The notes below the pieces were generated by a model. That model saw only the letters and a list, made by a program, of their open reading frames with translations, was not told where the DNA came from and made no database searches. Below, in pieces: positions 17,229 to 25,685 of a stretch of 64,000 nt of DNA. The number at the start of each line of letters is the position of its first letter. The first letter of the stretch is position 1. The DNA comes from Mesorhizobium sp. 113-3-3. Lineage in GTDB: Bacteria; Pseudomonadota; Alphaproteobacteria; Rhizobiales; Rhizobiaceae. The position numbers and the translations under genes were made by a program. The stretch covers positions 1,178,001-1,242,000 of the forward strand of contig NZ_AP023243.1 of the NCBI RefSeq assembly GCF_016756495.1, given 5' to 3'.

Positions 17229-17280
17229 GCGGCACCCTTGCCGATCATCTCAACGGCGTCGAAATGGTGTCTCGGCAGTC

Positions 17281-17430
17281 GCCCCCTCACCCGGATTGCC
17301 AACCGAATTGCGAAGAGCAATTCGGGGCAATCCGACCTCTCCCGGAGGGGAGAGGTCGTTGCTGACGCCAGCGCCTTCCTCTTCTCCCCCACGGGGAGAA
17401 GGTGGCCGCGGAGCGGCCGGATGAAGGGGT
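17281..17430. repeat. Compound palindromic repeat (type C) between binding-protein and permease genes
   Basis: The outer arms CCCCCTCACCCGG and CCGGATGAAGGGG enclose three hairpins: ACCGAATTGC with GCAATTCGG, GACCTCTCC with GGAGAGGTC, and CTTCTCCCC with GGGGAGAAG. The element fills the 252-bp gap between the binding protein (17481-18545) and its permease (17228). It is not the same sequence as the four-copy element elsewhere in the window, but has the same 'clipped terminator' style. Confidence 0.7.
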
Positions 17431-17480
17431 GTTGGGACAAGGAACGCAAGCTCAATTCCAAGATGCTGCTGGAACGCCGC

Positions 17481-18545
17481 CTACTGCGCGGCCTTGATCT
17501 CGCTGACGATCTTGGAATAGTCGCGCTGGGCTTCGCCGACGTCACGCAGCTGCTCGAACTTGACGAGATCGGCCACCGGCATCGCCATGTTGGGGAATTT
17601 GGCCAGGAAATCCGCCGGCAGGCTTTCCATAGCCGGCTTGTTCGGCACCTTGTAGTCGATGTTCTGCGCCGCCCAGGCGTGGTTCTTGGCGTCGAGCATG
17701 AAGTTGATGAACTTGAACGCGTCGTCCTTGTGCTCGGATGCCTTCATCACCACCATCGTGTCGACCCAGAGGTCCGAGCCTTCCTTCGGGATGACGTATT
17801 TGATCTCCGGCTTCTCGGCGATGCCGTAATTGCACCAGCCGTCCCAGGCCTGCACCATCAGCGCTTCGCCGGACACCAGCTTGGAATAGAAGGTGGTGTC
17901 GTCATAGGCGAGCAGGGTCTTCTTGGCCGAAATCAGCAGGTCCTTGACCTCGGCCATCTTGGCCGGATCGGTCTCGTTGACGGAAAAGCCCTTGTCGAGC
18001 TGGCCGGCGGCCAGCAGCCAGCGATCGGTCGCCAGCATGGTGGTCTTGCCCTTCAGCGCATCGGAAGGCGCGAGCAGGTCGCTCCAGCTCGTCGGCGCCG
18101 TCTTGACCAGGTCCGAGCGGTAGCAGAGGCCGGTCGTGCCCCAGGTGTAGGGCACGGAGAAAGCGTTGCCGACATCGTGCGGCAGCTTGGTCGCTTCCGG
18201 ATAGAGGTTGGCGAGGTTGGGGATCTTGGCGTGGTCCATCGGCTCGGTCAGGCCGAGCTTGTTCAGCACTTCGGCGAAGGGCGAAGAGACGAAGACCACG
18301 TCGTAGCCCTTGCCGCCGGCAGCAATCAGCTTGCCCATGATCTCCTCATTGGTGGCGTGCACCACCACTTCGCCGGAGACGCCGGTGGCGGTCTTGAAGG
18401 CGGCCATGGCGTCGGGCGCCATGTAGCCGTCCCAGTTGGAGATGACGAGGTCGGCGGCGATTGCCGGCGCCGACAGCGCCAGGGCAAGGCCGAGAGCGAT
18501 TGAAGAGACCTTGAGCGCACGGCGCCGCGGGCTGGTAGCGGTCAT
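17481..18545 (-). CDS. Periplasmic binding protein of polyamine-type ABC transporter (second system)
   Basis: A 354-residue PotD/PotF-type protein. A Sec-type signal (ALGLALALSAPAIAA) ends near residue 31. The mature N-terminus ADLVISNWDGYMAPDAMAAF is characteristic of PotD-like proteins. Later blocks PYTWGTTGLCYRSD and EALMVQAWDGWCNYGIAE are also typical. It is the first gene of the leftward operon and divergent from the GntR regulator at 18799. The ligand is unknown; PuuA/PuuB homologues nearby make an amine plausible. Confidence 0.9.
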   Translation of the reverse strand: MTATSPRRRALKVSSIALGLALALSAPAIAADLVISNWDGYMAPDAMAAFKTATGVSGEVVVHATNEEIMGKLIAAGGKGYDVVFVSSPFAEVLNKLGLTEPMDHAKIPNLANLYPEATKLPHDVGNAFSVPYTWGTTGLCYRSDLVKTAPTSWSDLLAPSDALKGKTTMLATDRWLLAAGQLDKGFSVNETDPAKMAEVKDLLISAKKTLLAYDDTTFYSKLVSGEALMVQAWDGWCNYGIAEKPEIKYVIPKEGSDLWVDTMVVMKASEHKDDAFKFINFMLDAKNHAWAAQNIDYKVPNKPAMESLPADFLAKFPNMAMPVADLVKFEQLRDVGEAQRDYSKIVSEIKAAQ

Positions 18546-18699
18546 GGCAGACTCCCATTCCGGTTGATCGTCGAATTCTGTGCTGGATCGGGCGCGACCC
18601 TTGCCGCTGCCTTCGATCCTGTTCCCTCGGTCTTTTTATCGCCGATTGCGCAGACAGTACTATTGCAGAAAAAAGTACGTCAATCCATAATTTGTCGAG

Positions 18700-18733
18700 C
18701 GACCCAGGAATCTGGGCGACCGAGGAATCTGGC
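18700..18733. promoter_or_regulatory. Tandem 17-bp direct repeat in the GntR / transporter divergent promoter
   Basis: Two head-to-tail copies of CGACC(C/G)AGGAATCTGG(G/C) lie in the 253-bp gap between the binding-protein gene and the GntR gene. They differ at two positions only. Their position is where a regulator would bind; the rest of the gap shows an AT-rich patch (about 18660-18700) but no gene. Confidence 0.45.
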
Positions 18734-18798
18734 CGATTGCGTCCGCGAGGCCGATCGGCCAAAGCATATCGACCTACGTCCGTCCACCGAGACCACAT

Positions 18799-19737
18799 AT
18801 GCAAGCCGCAGCCCGACGACCTCGCACCAACCATCTCGACCTGGCGCAGCGCATCCTGGATGTGGCGCGCCAGCGCGGCTTCGAGCCCGGCGCGCGCCTG
18901 CCCGAACAGCAGATCGCCTCTTTGTGCAATGTCTCGCGCACGCCGGTGCGGGCCGCACTCAGTCTGCTCGCCGAACGGGGCGTCGTGCGCTGGGAGGCCG
19001 ATACCGGCTATCATCTGGCCGTCGACCTCGCCGCGCAGCCGGCCATATCGGCCGAGCTTCCCAGCGCGGAGGAGGACGAACTGGCCGAGGCGATCCTGCG
19101 CGACCGCTCGGCGCGGCGATTGGATCAGACGGTTACCGCGGCCGGGCTGATGAGGCGGTACAGTGCCGAGCGAAAGACGGTACTAAAAGCGCTTAATAAA
19201 CTGACCGACGAGAATCTACTGGACCGCGCGCCCGGCCAGTCCTGGCTTTTCCGCCGCACGCCCGACGATCCCGAGGCGCAAGGCGAAAGCTACGAGTTCC
19301 GCTTGCTGCTGGAGCCGGCGGCGATCCTGACGCCAGGCTTCCGGCTGGACGGCGCGCGGGCGGCCGCGTTGCGTCAAGGCATGGACGCTTTGTCGGCGCT
19401 GCCGGATGCTGCCTTCGACACGCGAGAGTTCCAGCGGCTGGACATGGATTTCCACGGCATGATCGCCGAGGGCTCAGCCAACCGCTTCATCGCCGACGCG
19501 CTGGCCGATCATCTCAGGCTGCGCCGGCTGCCGGGCATCTATGCCGGCGTCAACGTCTTCCGGCTGCGGCAATCCTTGCTGGAACATCTGAACATACTCG
19601 ACCATCTCGAAAGCCGGCAGTATGAGGTGGCTGCCGATCTGCTTCGCATCCACCTGCGGCTCTCCCGCAACCAGCGACCGCAAGCGGCCAGCCGCGGGGC
19701 GCCCGCCCTGTTCGGCATGATCAGCCGGCCGGAATGA
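18799..19737 (+). CDS. GntR-family transcriptional regulator
   Basis: Regulator of 312 residues. The N-terminal winged helix is LDLAQRILDVARQRGFEPGA, then RLPEQQIASLCNVSRTPVRA. A second HTH-like stretch (LMRRYSAERKTVLKALNKL) follows, and the C-terminal half is helical, as in FCD-type effector domains. It stands at the divergence point of the island, with the transporter arm on one side and the glycosyltransferase/PuuA/PuuB arm on the other. It probably controls both arms in response to the imported compound or a catabolite. The downstream glycosyltransferase starts 10 bp after its stop. Confidence 0.85.
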   Translation: MQAAARRPRTNHLDLAQRILDVARQRGFEPGARLPEQQIASLCNVSRTPVRAALSLLAERGVVRWEADTGYHLAVDLAAQPAISAELPSAEEDELAEAILRDRSARRLDQTVTAAGLMRRYSAERKTVLKALNKLTDENLLDRAPGQSWLFRRTPDDPEAQGESYEFRLLLEPAAILTPGFRLDGARAAALRQGMDALSALPDAAFDTREFQRLDMDFHGMIAEGSANRFIADALADHLRLRRLPGIYAGVNVFRLRQSLLEHLNILDHLESRQYEVAADLLRIHLRLSRNQRPQAASRGAPALFGMISRPE

Positions 19738-19747
19738 AGAGGATTAA

Positions 19748-21031
19748 TTGACGCGCAAAGCCAGCCCGACCATCGCGCTGTTTCCCGAAGCCAGCTTCGG
19801 CGCCGCGTTGAATTGCGTCGGCATCGCGCAGGCCTTGCGTGCCAGGGGCGCCCGGCCCGTCTTCATCTGCCATGCCGGCTTCTCCGGCGTCTTTGCCGAC
19901 TACGGCTTCCAGGAATACCAGCTGCCGACCGACGAGCCGCTCAGCGACAGCGAGCGCCAGAGCTACTGGCAGGCCTTCGTGCGCCGGCACCTGCCGCATT
20001 TCCGGCTGAGCCCGATCGACCAGCTCGAAACCTATGTCGCGCCGACCTGGCAGGCGATCGTCGACACGGCGGTCAATGCCGAGGCGCCGCTGCGGCAATT
20101 GCTGGCGCGGCTGAAGCCGGACGCGGTGGTGCTCGACAATGTCATCATGTTCCCGGCGATCGCCGCCGCCGGCTGTCCCTGGGTGCGCGTCGTCTCCTGC
20201 GCCGAGACGGAACTGCCGGACGCCGAAGTACCGCCCTACCTTTCAGGGATGGCTGCCGACGATCCGCAACGCGCGGCGTTCGAGGCGCGCTATCTCTTGG
20301 CCTCGGCGCCGGCGCATGACCGCTTCAACCGATTTCGAGTGGATGCCGGCCTGGCGCCATTGCCCAAGGGCCTGTTCCTGGAAAGCTCGCCAGACCTCAA
20401 TCTGCTGCTGACGCCGGCGATCGTGCGGCGCGAGCGCGCCGAGCCGCTCGATCCGCAGCGCTTCGTCTATCTCGAAGGCTGCGTGCGTTCGGAAGGGCCG
20501 TTCGAGGTGCCGGTGTTTCCGCGCAACAAGGGACCGCTGGTCTATGTCGCCTTCGGCAGCCTCGGCGCCATGGATGTCGGGCTGATCGAGCGCATGCTTG
20601 CCGTCTTCGACAGGCTGCCGGCGCGTTTCATCGTCAATGTCGGCGGCCTGCGCGACGCCTATCGCAAGGTGCCGGACAATGTCTATCTCGACGCCTGGTT
20701 TCCGCAGCCTTCGGTGGTGGCGAAGTCGGACCTGTTCATCCACCATGGCGGCAACAACAGTTTTTGCGAAGCGCTGCGCTTCGGCGTGCCGTCGCTGATC
20801 ATGCCCTATTGCTGGGACGGTCACGACAATGCGCGCCGCGCCGAAGAGACCGGCACCGGCGGCCATATCGGCCGTGACGGCTGGACCGAAGGAGTATTGG
20901 AGAGAGCCATTCTCGGCCTGCTGGCCGACGACGCCATGCGCGCCCGCCTCAGGGATAATGCAGCTGAGATGGCGCTGAAACCAGGAACGGACGTGGCCGC
21001 GCAAGCCATACTCTCTCTGATACGGACTTGA
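19748..21031 (+). CDS. GT1-type glycosyltransferase (YjiC/MGT-like), copy B
   Basis: A 427-residue GT-B glycosyltransferase homologous to the product at 13211-14485; by eye about half of the aligned residues agree. Shared blocks include FPEASFGAALNCVGIAQAL, LDNVIMFPAI, YLEGCVR, FGSLGAMDV and the donor-site IHHGGNNSF with MPYCWDGHDNARRAEETG. The start TTG at 19748 follows GAAGAGGA. Its stop overlaps the possible TTG start of the PuuA-like gene by 4 bp. Having two divergent copies in one catabolic island suggests two different acceptors or a heteromeric enzyme. Substrate unknown. Confidence 0.8.
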   Translation: MTRKASPTIALFPEASFGAALNCVGIAQALRARGARPVFICHAGFSGVFADYGFQEYQLPTDEPLSDSERQSYWQAFVRRHLPHFRLSPIDQLETYVAPTWQAIVDTAVNAEAPLRQLLARLKPDAVVLDNVIMFPAIAAAGCPWVRVVSCAETELPDAEVPPYLSGMAADDPQRAAFEARYLLASAPAHDRFNRFRVDAGLAPLPKGLFLESSPDLNLLLTPAIVRRERAEPLDPQRFVYLEGCVRSEGPFEVPVFPRNKGPLVYVAFGSLGAMDVGLIERMLAVFDRLPARFIVNVGGLRDAYRKVPDNVYLDAWFPQPSVVAKSDLFIHHGGNNSFCEALRFGVPSLIMPYCWDGHDNARRAEETGTGGHIGRDGWTEGVLERAILGLLADDAMRARLRDNAAEMALKPGTDVAAQAILSLIRT

Positions 21032-21036
21032 ACGAC

Positions 21037-22407
21037 ATGCTTGATAAGAACACGAATACCGCGACCAACGACCCCAAGGCCTGGCTGGCCCAGCACGGCA
21101 TCAACGAGGTCGAATGCCTGGTGCCCGACATGAACGGCGTGCTGCGCGGCAAGGCGCTGCCGACGGCGAAATTCCTCAAGGCGCTGGAAGACCGCGCGCT
21201 CTATCTGCCGAGCAGCGCTTTTCTCGTCAGCATCGACGGCCGCTATTCCGGCTCGATCGACGAGGGCTTTGCCTATTCCGACCCGGACATGCGCATGGTG
21301 CCTGACGTTTCGACGCTGTGCCTGGCACCGGGCGCGGGCGCTGGCAAAGCCTATGTCTTCGCCGACGCCTTCCACATGGACGGCAGGCCGTGGATGGCCT
21401 CGCCGCGCCATGTGCTGCGCGCCGTGCTCGATCTCTACCGCCAGCGCGGCTGGCGCGCGGTGGTGGCGCCGGAAGTCGAATTCTACCTCACCGCGCCCAA
21501 CCCCGATCCGGACAGGCCATTGACCGCGCCGGTCGGCAGCAATGGCCGCGCGGAAACTGTGCAGCATCCCTATGACATGGTGGCACTGGAAGAATTCGAG
21601 CCGGTTATCCGCCGCGTCTATGATTATGCCGCGGCCGCCGGTCTGCCGCTCGATACGCTGATCCATGAATCGGGGACGGCACAGCTGGAGATCAATCTCC
21701 TGCATGGCGACGCGCTGCCGCTGGCCGACCAGGTGCTTTTGTTCAAGCGGCTGACGCGCCAGGCCGCGCAGCAATGCGGCATGCACGCCACTTTCATGGC
21801 CAAGCCGATCGCCGCGCAAGCGGGCAGCTCGATGCACCTGCACATGTCGGTCATCGACGAGGCGGGCAACGCGCTGTTTGCCAGCGACGATGATGCCGAC
21901 ACCGAGATGTTCGGCCATTTCATCGGCGGCCTGCAGACATACGTGCCGGAGATCATGCCGCTGTTCGCGCCCAACGTGAACTCGTTCCGCCGGATCCGGC
22001 CGAACCACAGCGCGCCGGCCAACATCGAATGGTCGCACGACAACCGCTCCTGCGGCCTGCGCGTGCCGGCCGGTGGGCGTGCGGCACGGCGCGTGGAGAA
22101 CCGGCTGCCGGGCGCCGATTCCAATCCCTATCTGGCGATCGCCGGATCGCTGCTTGCCGGCTATCTCGGCGTCGAGCAGAAACTCGCGCGCTCGGCGGAA
22201 GCCACGGGCAATGCCTACAAGATCAAGAGCACGCTGCCGAAAACCATGGAGGAGGCGCTCGACCGATTCACCGCCTGCGAGCCGGTGCGCAAACTGCTGG
22301 GCGAGGACTTCTTCCAGACCTATCTGCGCGTCAAGAGCGTCGAGCTCGACCTGTTCCAGAGCGTGGTGACGAGCTGGGAACGCGACCATCTGCTGCTGAA
22401 GGTGTGA
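21037..22407 (+). CDS. Glutamine-synthetase family protein (gamma-glutamyl-amine synthetase, PuuA-like)
   Basis: ATP-dependent ligase of the glutamine-synthetase fold, about 456 residues. PuuA-type members join glutamate to putrescine or another amine instead of ammonia. Motifs include VECLVPDMNGVLRGKALP near the N-terminus, VVAPEVEFYL (metal-binding Glu) and HESGTAQLEINL. Further on are MAKPIAAQAGSSMHLHMS and NHSAPANIEW, with the Arg-rich RVPAGGRAARRVENR that positions phosphate. The start is ATG at 21037; a TTG at 21028 overlaps the preceding stop and is possible. The neighbouring PuuB-like oxidase supports gamma-glutamyl-amine catabolism. It is not housekeeping GlnA. Confidence 0.85.
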   Translation: MLDKNTNTATNDPKAWLAQHGINEVECLVPDMNGVLRGKALPTAKFLKALEDRALYLPSSAFLVSIDGRYSGSIDEGFAYSDPDMRMVPDVSTLCLAPGAGAGKAYVFADAFHMDGRPWMASPRHVLRAVLDLYRQRGWRAVVAPEVEFYLTAPNPDPDRPLTAPVGSNGRAETVQHPYDMVALEEFEPVIRRVYDYAAAAGLPLDTLIHESGTAQLEINLLHGDALPLADQVLLFKRLTRQAAQQCGMHATFMAKPIAAQAGSSMHLHMSVIDEAGNALFASDDDADTEMFGHFIGGLQTYVPEIMPLFAPNVNSFRRIRPNHSAPANIEWSHDNRSCGLRVPAGGRAARRVENRLPGADSNPYLAIAGSLLAGYLGVEQKLARSAEATGNAYKIKSTLPKTMEEALDRFTACEPVRKLLGEDFFQTYLRVKSVELDLFQSVVTSWERDHLLLKV

Positions 22408-22409
22408 TC

Positions 22410-23708
22410 ATGGCATCTTCGACAGGTTTCAACTCCGGTCTCGATATCGGCAAATCCTACTATGTCGCCACCGCCAATCCGGCGCCGGACCATCCGGCGC
22501 TGGTGGGAGATGTCGAGGCCGACCTGGTGGTGGTCGGCGGCGGCTGCACAGGCCTGTCGGCCGCCCTTCACGCTGCCGAGCGCGGCCTGAAGGTGGTGCT
22601 GCTCGAAGGTGGCAAGATCGGTTGGGGCGCCTCGGGCCGCAATGGCGGCCAGATGATCCCCGGCCTGCGCAAGGGCGCCAAGGGTCTGGTCAAGCTCTAC
22701 GGGCCGGAGCGGGCGAAGGTGCTGTTCGACCTCGCCTTCGAGGCGCGCGGCCTGGTGCTCGACATCATCGAGCGCCATGCCATCGATTGCGATCTGCGGC
22801 TCACCGGCCATCTGGTCGGCGCGGTCAACGGCTCCGACCTCAAGGATTTGGAGGAAGAGGCCAGGTGCCTCGAAAGCGCGATGAAATTCCGCGATGTCGA
22901 GATCCTCTCAGCGGCGGAGGCGCGGGCCAAGGTCGACACGCCCTATCACGGCGCGATGTATGAGCCGCTCGGCGGCCACATGCACCCGCTGAACTACACG
23001 CTCGGCCTTGCCCGCGCGGCAGTCGCCGCCGGCGTCGTCATCCACGAGAATTCGGTGGCGGTGAAGCTGGAGCGCGAGCCTTCGATCCGGGTCTCGACAT
23101 CGAAGGGATCGGTGCGGGCCAAACATGTCGTGCTGGCGGGCGATGCGCTGCTCCATGGGCTGGAACCGCGCGTCAACAGCCGCATCATGCCGGTCGGCAA
23201 CTACATCGTCGCCACCGAGCCGCTGGAAGGCAAGCGCAATGTCATCCCGGCCAATGTCGCGGTGTCGGACACGCGCTTTGTCGTCAACTATTACCGCATG
23301 TCGGCGGACGGCCGGCTGCTGTTCGGCGGCGGCGAGCGCTACACGCCATCGCCGCCGGCCGACATTGCCGGCTTCGTGCGGCCGCATATGGAAGCCACTT
23401 TCCCGCAGCTCAGGGGCTGTCGCATCGATCATGCCTGGGGCGGGCTGGTGTCGGTGACGACATCCAGGCTGCCGCATGTCGGGCACTATGGCGAGGTCTA
23501 TTTCGCGCATGGCTATTCCGGCAAGGGCGTCATCCTGTCGACGCTGTCGGGCAAGCTGCTCGCCGAGGCCATCACCGGGGATGCCTCGCGACTGGATCTG
23601 TTCTCGACGCTGACACCGATGCCGTTCCCGGGTGGCACGGCGCTGCGCGGGCCGCTCTATGTGCTGGGCATGCTGTGGTACGCGATGCGGGACCGGATCA
23701 AGCATTGA
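22410..23708 (+). CDS. FAD-dependent amine oxidoreductase (DAO family, gamma-glutamyl-amine oxidase PuuB-like)
   Basis: Flavoprotein of 432 residues with the N-terminal dinucleotide motif VVGGGCTGLSAALHAAERG (residues 41-59). GWGASGRNGGQ (71-81) is typical of PuuB and related oxidases. The late FAD-contact block SRLPHVGHYGEVYFAHGYSG is also present. By homology it oxidises the N-terminal carbon of a gamma-glutamylated amine to an aldehyde, which the aldehyde dehydrogenase at 10606 could take further. It starts 2 bp after the PuuA-like stop and is the last gene of the rightward arm, followed by a palindromic repeat. Confidence 0.88.
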   Translation: MASSTGFNSGLDIGKSYYVATANPAPDHPALVGDVEADLVVVGGGCTGLSAALHAAERGLKVVLLEGGKIGWGASGRNGGQMIPGLRKGAKGLVKLYGPERAKVLFDLAFEARGLVLDIIERHAIDCDLRLTGHLVGAVNGSDLKDLEEEARCLESAMKFRDVEILSAAEARAKVDTPYHGAMYEPLGGHMHPLNYTLGLARAAVAAGVVIHENSVAVKLEREPSIRVSTSKGSVRAKHVVLAGDALLHGLEPRVNSRIMPVGNYIVATEPLEGKRNVIPANVAVSDTRFVVNYYRMSADGRLLFGGGERYTPSPPADIAGFVRPHMEATFPQLRGCRIDHAWGGLVSVTTSRLPHVGHYGEVYFAHGYSGKGVILSTLSGKLLAEAITGDASRLDLFSTLTPMPFPGGTALRGPLYVLGMLWYAMRDRIKH

Positions 23709-23727
23709 GGGGGTAATTTTCGACGGC

Positions 23728-23910
23728 AGCGCCGCCCCTCACCTGCCTGCCGGCATCCTCTCCCCGTATAGAGACGGGGAGAGGGGCGCTGCGATCGCTG
23801 CTTTCGCCAATCACCAACGTTGCAGAAGAGGTGATGGCGTTGAGGCCAGCCACTTTCTCCCCGTCTCTATACGGGGAGAAATGCCCGGCAGGGCAATGAG
23901 GGGCGGCGCT
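23728..23910. repeat. Type A compound inverted repeat, copy 1
   Basis: About 183 bp. Outer arms AGCGCCGCCCCTCA and TGAGGGGCGGCGCT. Each half holds a hairpin around CCCCGTATAGAGACGGGG, and the middle contains a conserved TTCGCCAA(T/C)CACC(A/G)ACGTTGCAG stretch. It lies between convergent genes (FAD oxidase and pcaR). Three further copies are at 30642, 32908 and 48332, the last in reverse orientation. Confidence 0.8.
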
Positions 23911-23936
23911 GGCGTGGAAAGTCTCGGGCGATTTGA

Positions 23937-24707
23937 TTAGACGACGAAGAAATCCTCGATCCGCTCCCTTGCCCCAAGCAGCGCCGGCAGGATCTCCCGC
24001 TCCATCTCGGCGACGGTAAATCGCGCCGACTGCGTCGAGACATTGATCGCCGCCACCGTGCTGCCAGCGCGGTCGCGGATGGGCACGGCGATGGAACGCA
24101 GGCCGAGTTCCAGCTCTTCGTCGACGATGGCAAAGCCGTCGGCCTTCGCCTTGCCGATGGCGCCGGCCAGCAGCCCGATGTCGGTGATCGTCTTCGGCGT
24201 CCGTCTCTCGATGGTCGCCTGGTCCAGAAATTTGTCGAGATCCTCAGCCGTTAGGCCGGCGAGCAGCATGCGCCCCATCGAGGTGCAGTAGGCGGGCAGC
24301 CTGGTGCCGACATCGAGCGACACGCTGAGGATGCGGCGGCCGGGAATGCGGGCGACATAGACGACATCCTGGCCCGACAGGATCGCCGCCGAGCAGGCCT
24401 CGTTCAGTTGTGTCGCGACGGTCCGCATGATCGGCGCGGCGAAGCTCCACAGCGAGCCGCCACCGAGCCAGGTGCGGGCAACGGCCAGCAGGCGCGGCGA
24501 CAGCGAGAACACACGGCCGTCCTGCGTGGCATAGCCTGATGCGACAAGCGTCAGCAGGAAGCGGCGGGCGCCGGCACGGGTCAGGCCGGCTTCGTCGGCC
24601 ATCTCGGTCAGCGTCATGCCCTGGGGGTGGCGGGCGAGGATCTCCATCACGGCAAGGCCGCGCTCCAGCGAGCCGACATGGTCACGGGAAGCAGCCTCTT
24701 CGTCCAT
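23937..24707 (-). CDS. pcaR: IclR-family regulator of the beta-ketoadipate pathway (PcaR/PobR type)
   Basis: Regulator of 256 residues. The N-terminal winged helix is SLERGLAVMEILARHPQGM, then TLTEMADEAGLTRAGARRFL. The C-terminal effector domain has RILSVSLDVGTRLPAYCTSM and ELELGLRSIAVPIRDRAG. The ATG at 24707 follows GGAGGTGAA. It is divergent from pcaIJF, 120 bp away, and PcaR is known to activate those genes in response to beta-ketoadipate. The assignment rests on family plus this context. Confidence 0.82.
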   Translation of the reverse strand: MDEEAASRDHVGSLERGLAVMEILARHPQGMTLTEMADEAGLTRAGARRFLLTLVASGYATQDGRVFSLSPRLLAVARTWLGGGSLWSFAAPIMRTVATQLNEACSAAILSGQDVVYVARIPGRRILSVSLDVGTRLPAYCTSMGRMLLAGLTAEDLDKFLDQATIERRTPKTITDIGLLAGAIGKAKADGFAIVDEELELGLRSIAVPIRDRAGSTVAAINVSTQSARFTVAEMEREILPALLGARERIEDFFVV

Positions 24708-24827
24708 TTCACCTCCGCCAGACGGCATCGTCGCCAGGATTGACTCCGCTCCATACGATAGCTTAGAAAGTATCCCATGTAAAACAAATGTTCGCAATGC
24801 GAACTTTCTGAACCCGGAGCCCGATCG

Positions 24828-25685
24828 ATGGTCAAGTTCCTGCCGCTCAAACAGGCCGTGGCCGAGAATTTGAACGATGGTGACTCCGTCGCCTTCGAAG
24901 GCTTCACCCATCTGATCCCGACCGCCGCCGCGCATGAGGCGATCCGCCAGGGGTTTCGCGACCTGACCCTGATCCGCATGACGCCGGACCTGATCTACGA
25001 CCAGATGATCGGCATGGGCATGGCGAAGAAGATCGTCTTCTCCTATGTCGGCAATCCCGGCGTCGGCCTGCTGCGGCGCGCCCGCGATTCCATCGAGAAC
25101 GGTTTTCCCCGGGCGATCGAGGTCGAGGAGCACAGCCATGCCGGTATGGCCAATGCCTATGAGGCGGGCGCGGCCGGACTGCCCTGCGCGGTGTTCCGAG
25201 GCTATCGCGGCGCAGGCCTTGCGGCGGTCAATCCCAACATCAAGTCGGTCAAATGTCCGTTCACCGGCGAGGTGCTGGCGGCCGTGCCTTCGATCCGGCC
25301 CGATGTCACCTTCATCCACGCGCAGAAGGCCGACAAAAACGGCAATGTGCTTGTCGAGGGCATCATCGGCATCCAGAAGGAGGCCGTGCTGGCGGCCAGG
25401 CGCGCCGTGGTGACGGTGGAGGAAGTGGTCGACAATTTCGACGATCTGCATCCCAATCTCACCGTGCTGCCGCGCTGGACGATCGCGGCGATCTCGGTCG
25501 TGCCCGGCGGTTCGCACCCGTCCTACGCCCATGGCTACTATGCACGCGACAACGCCGCCTATCTGGAATGGGACGAGATCGCCGCCGACCGCGATAAATT
25601 CCAGGCCTGGATGCAGGCGAACGTCATCGAAAAGAGCGCCGACGATTTCGCCGGCCGCGTCGAGCATCTGAGGAAAGCGGCATGA
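24828..25685 (+). CDS. pcaI: 3-oxoadipate CoA-transferase subunit A
   Basis: With PcaJ it moves CoA from succinyl-CoA to 3-oxoadipate, the penultimate step of aromatic-acid breakdown. It has 285 residues, long for a PcaI, and is closer to glutaconate-CoA-transferase-like alpha subunits. Visible blocks include FEGFTHLIPTAAAHEAIRQG and KADKNGNVLVEGIIGIQKEA. It starts at ATG 24828, 120 bp from divergent pcaR, and overlaps pcaJ by 4 bp (ATGA), so the subunits are translationally coupled. The role as PcaI is inferred from pcaF and pcaR next to it. Confidence 0.85.
   Translation: MVKFLPLKQAVAENLNDGDSVAFEGFTHLIPTAAAHEAIRQGFRDLTLIRMTPDLIYDQMIGMGMAKKIVFSYVGNPGVGLLRRARDSIENGFPRAIEVEEHSHAGMANAYEAGAAGLPCAVFRGYRGAGLAAVNPNIKSVKCPFTGEVLAAVPSIRPDVTFIHAQKADKNGNVLVEGIIGIQKEAVLAARRAVVTVEEVVDNFDDLHPNLTVLPRWTIAAISVVPGGSHPSYAHGYYARDNAAYLEWDEIAADRDKFQAWMQANVIEKSADDFAGRVEHLRKAA

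Noticed and set aside
16314..18503. A 729-codon open frame on the plus strand across the second polyamine transporter
   Set aside because: It runs opposite to a well-supported permease, a palindromic repeat and a binding-protein gene. Its product is a low-complexity Arg/Gly/Glu/Asp sequence typical of antisense shadows.
23728..23910. The palindromic repeats as CRISPR arrays
   Set aside because: There are no regular repeat-spacer units and no cas genes; the elements are pairs of inverted hairpins with a shared core, dispersed singly.
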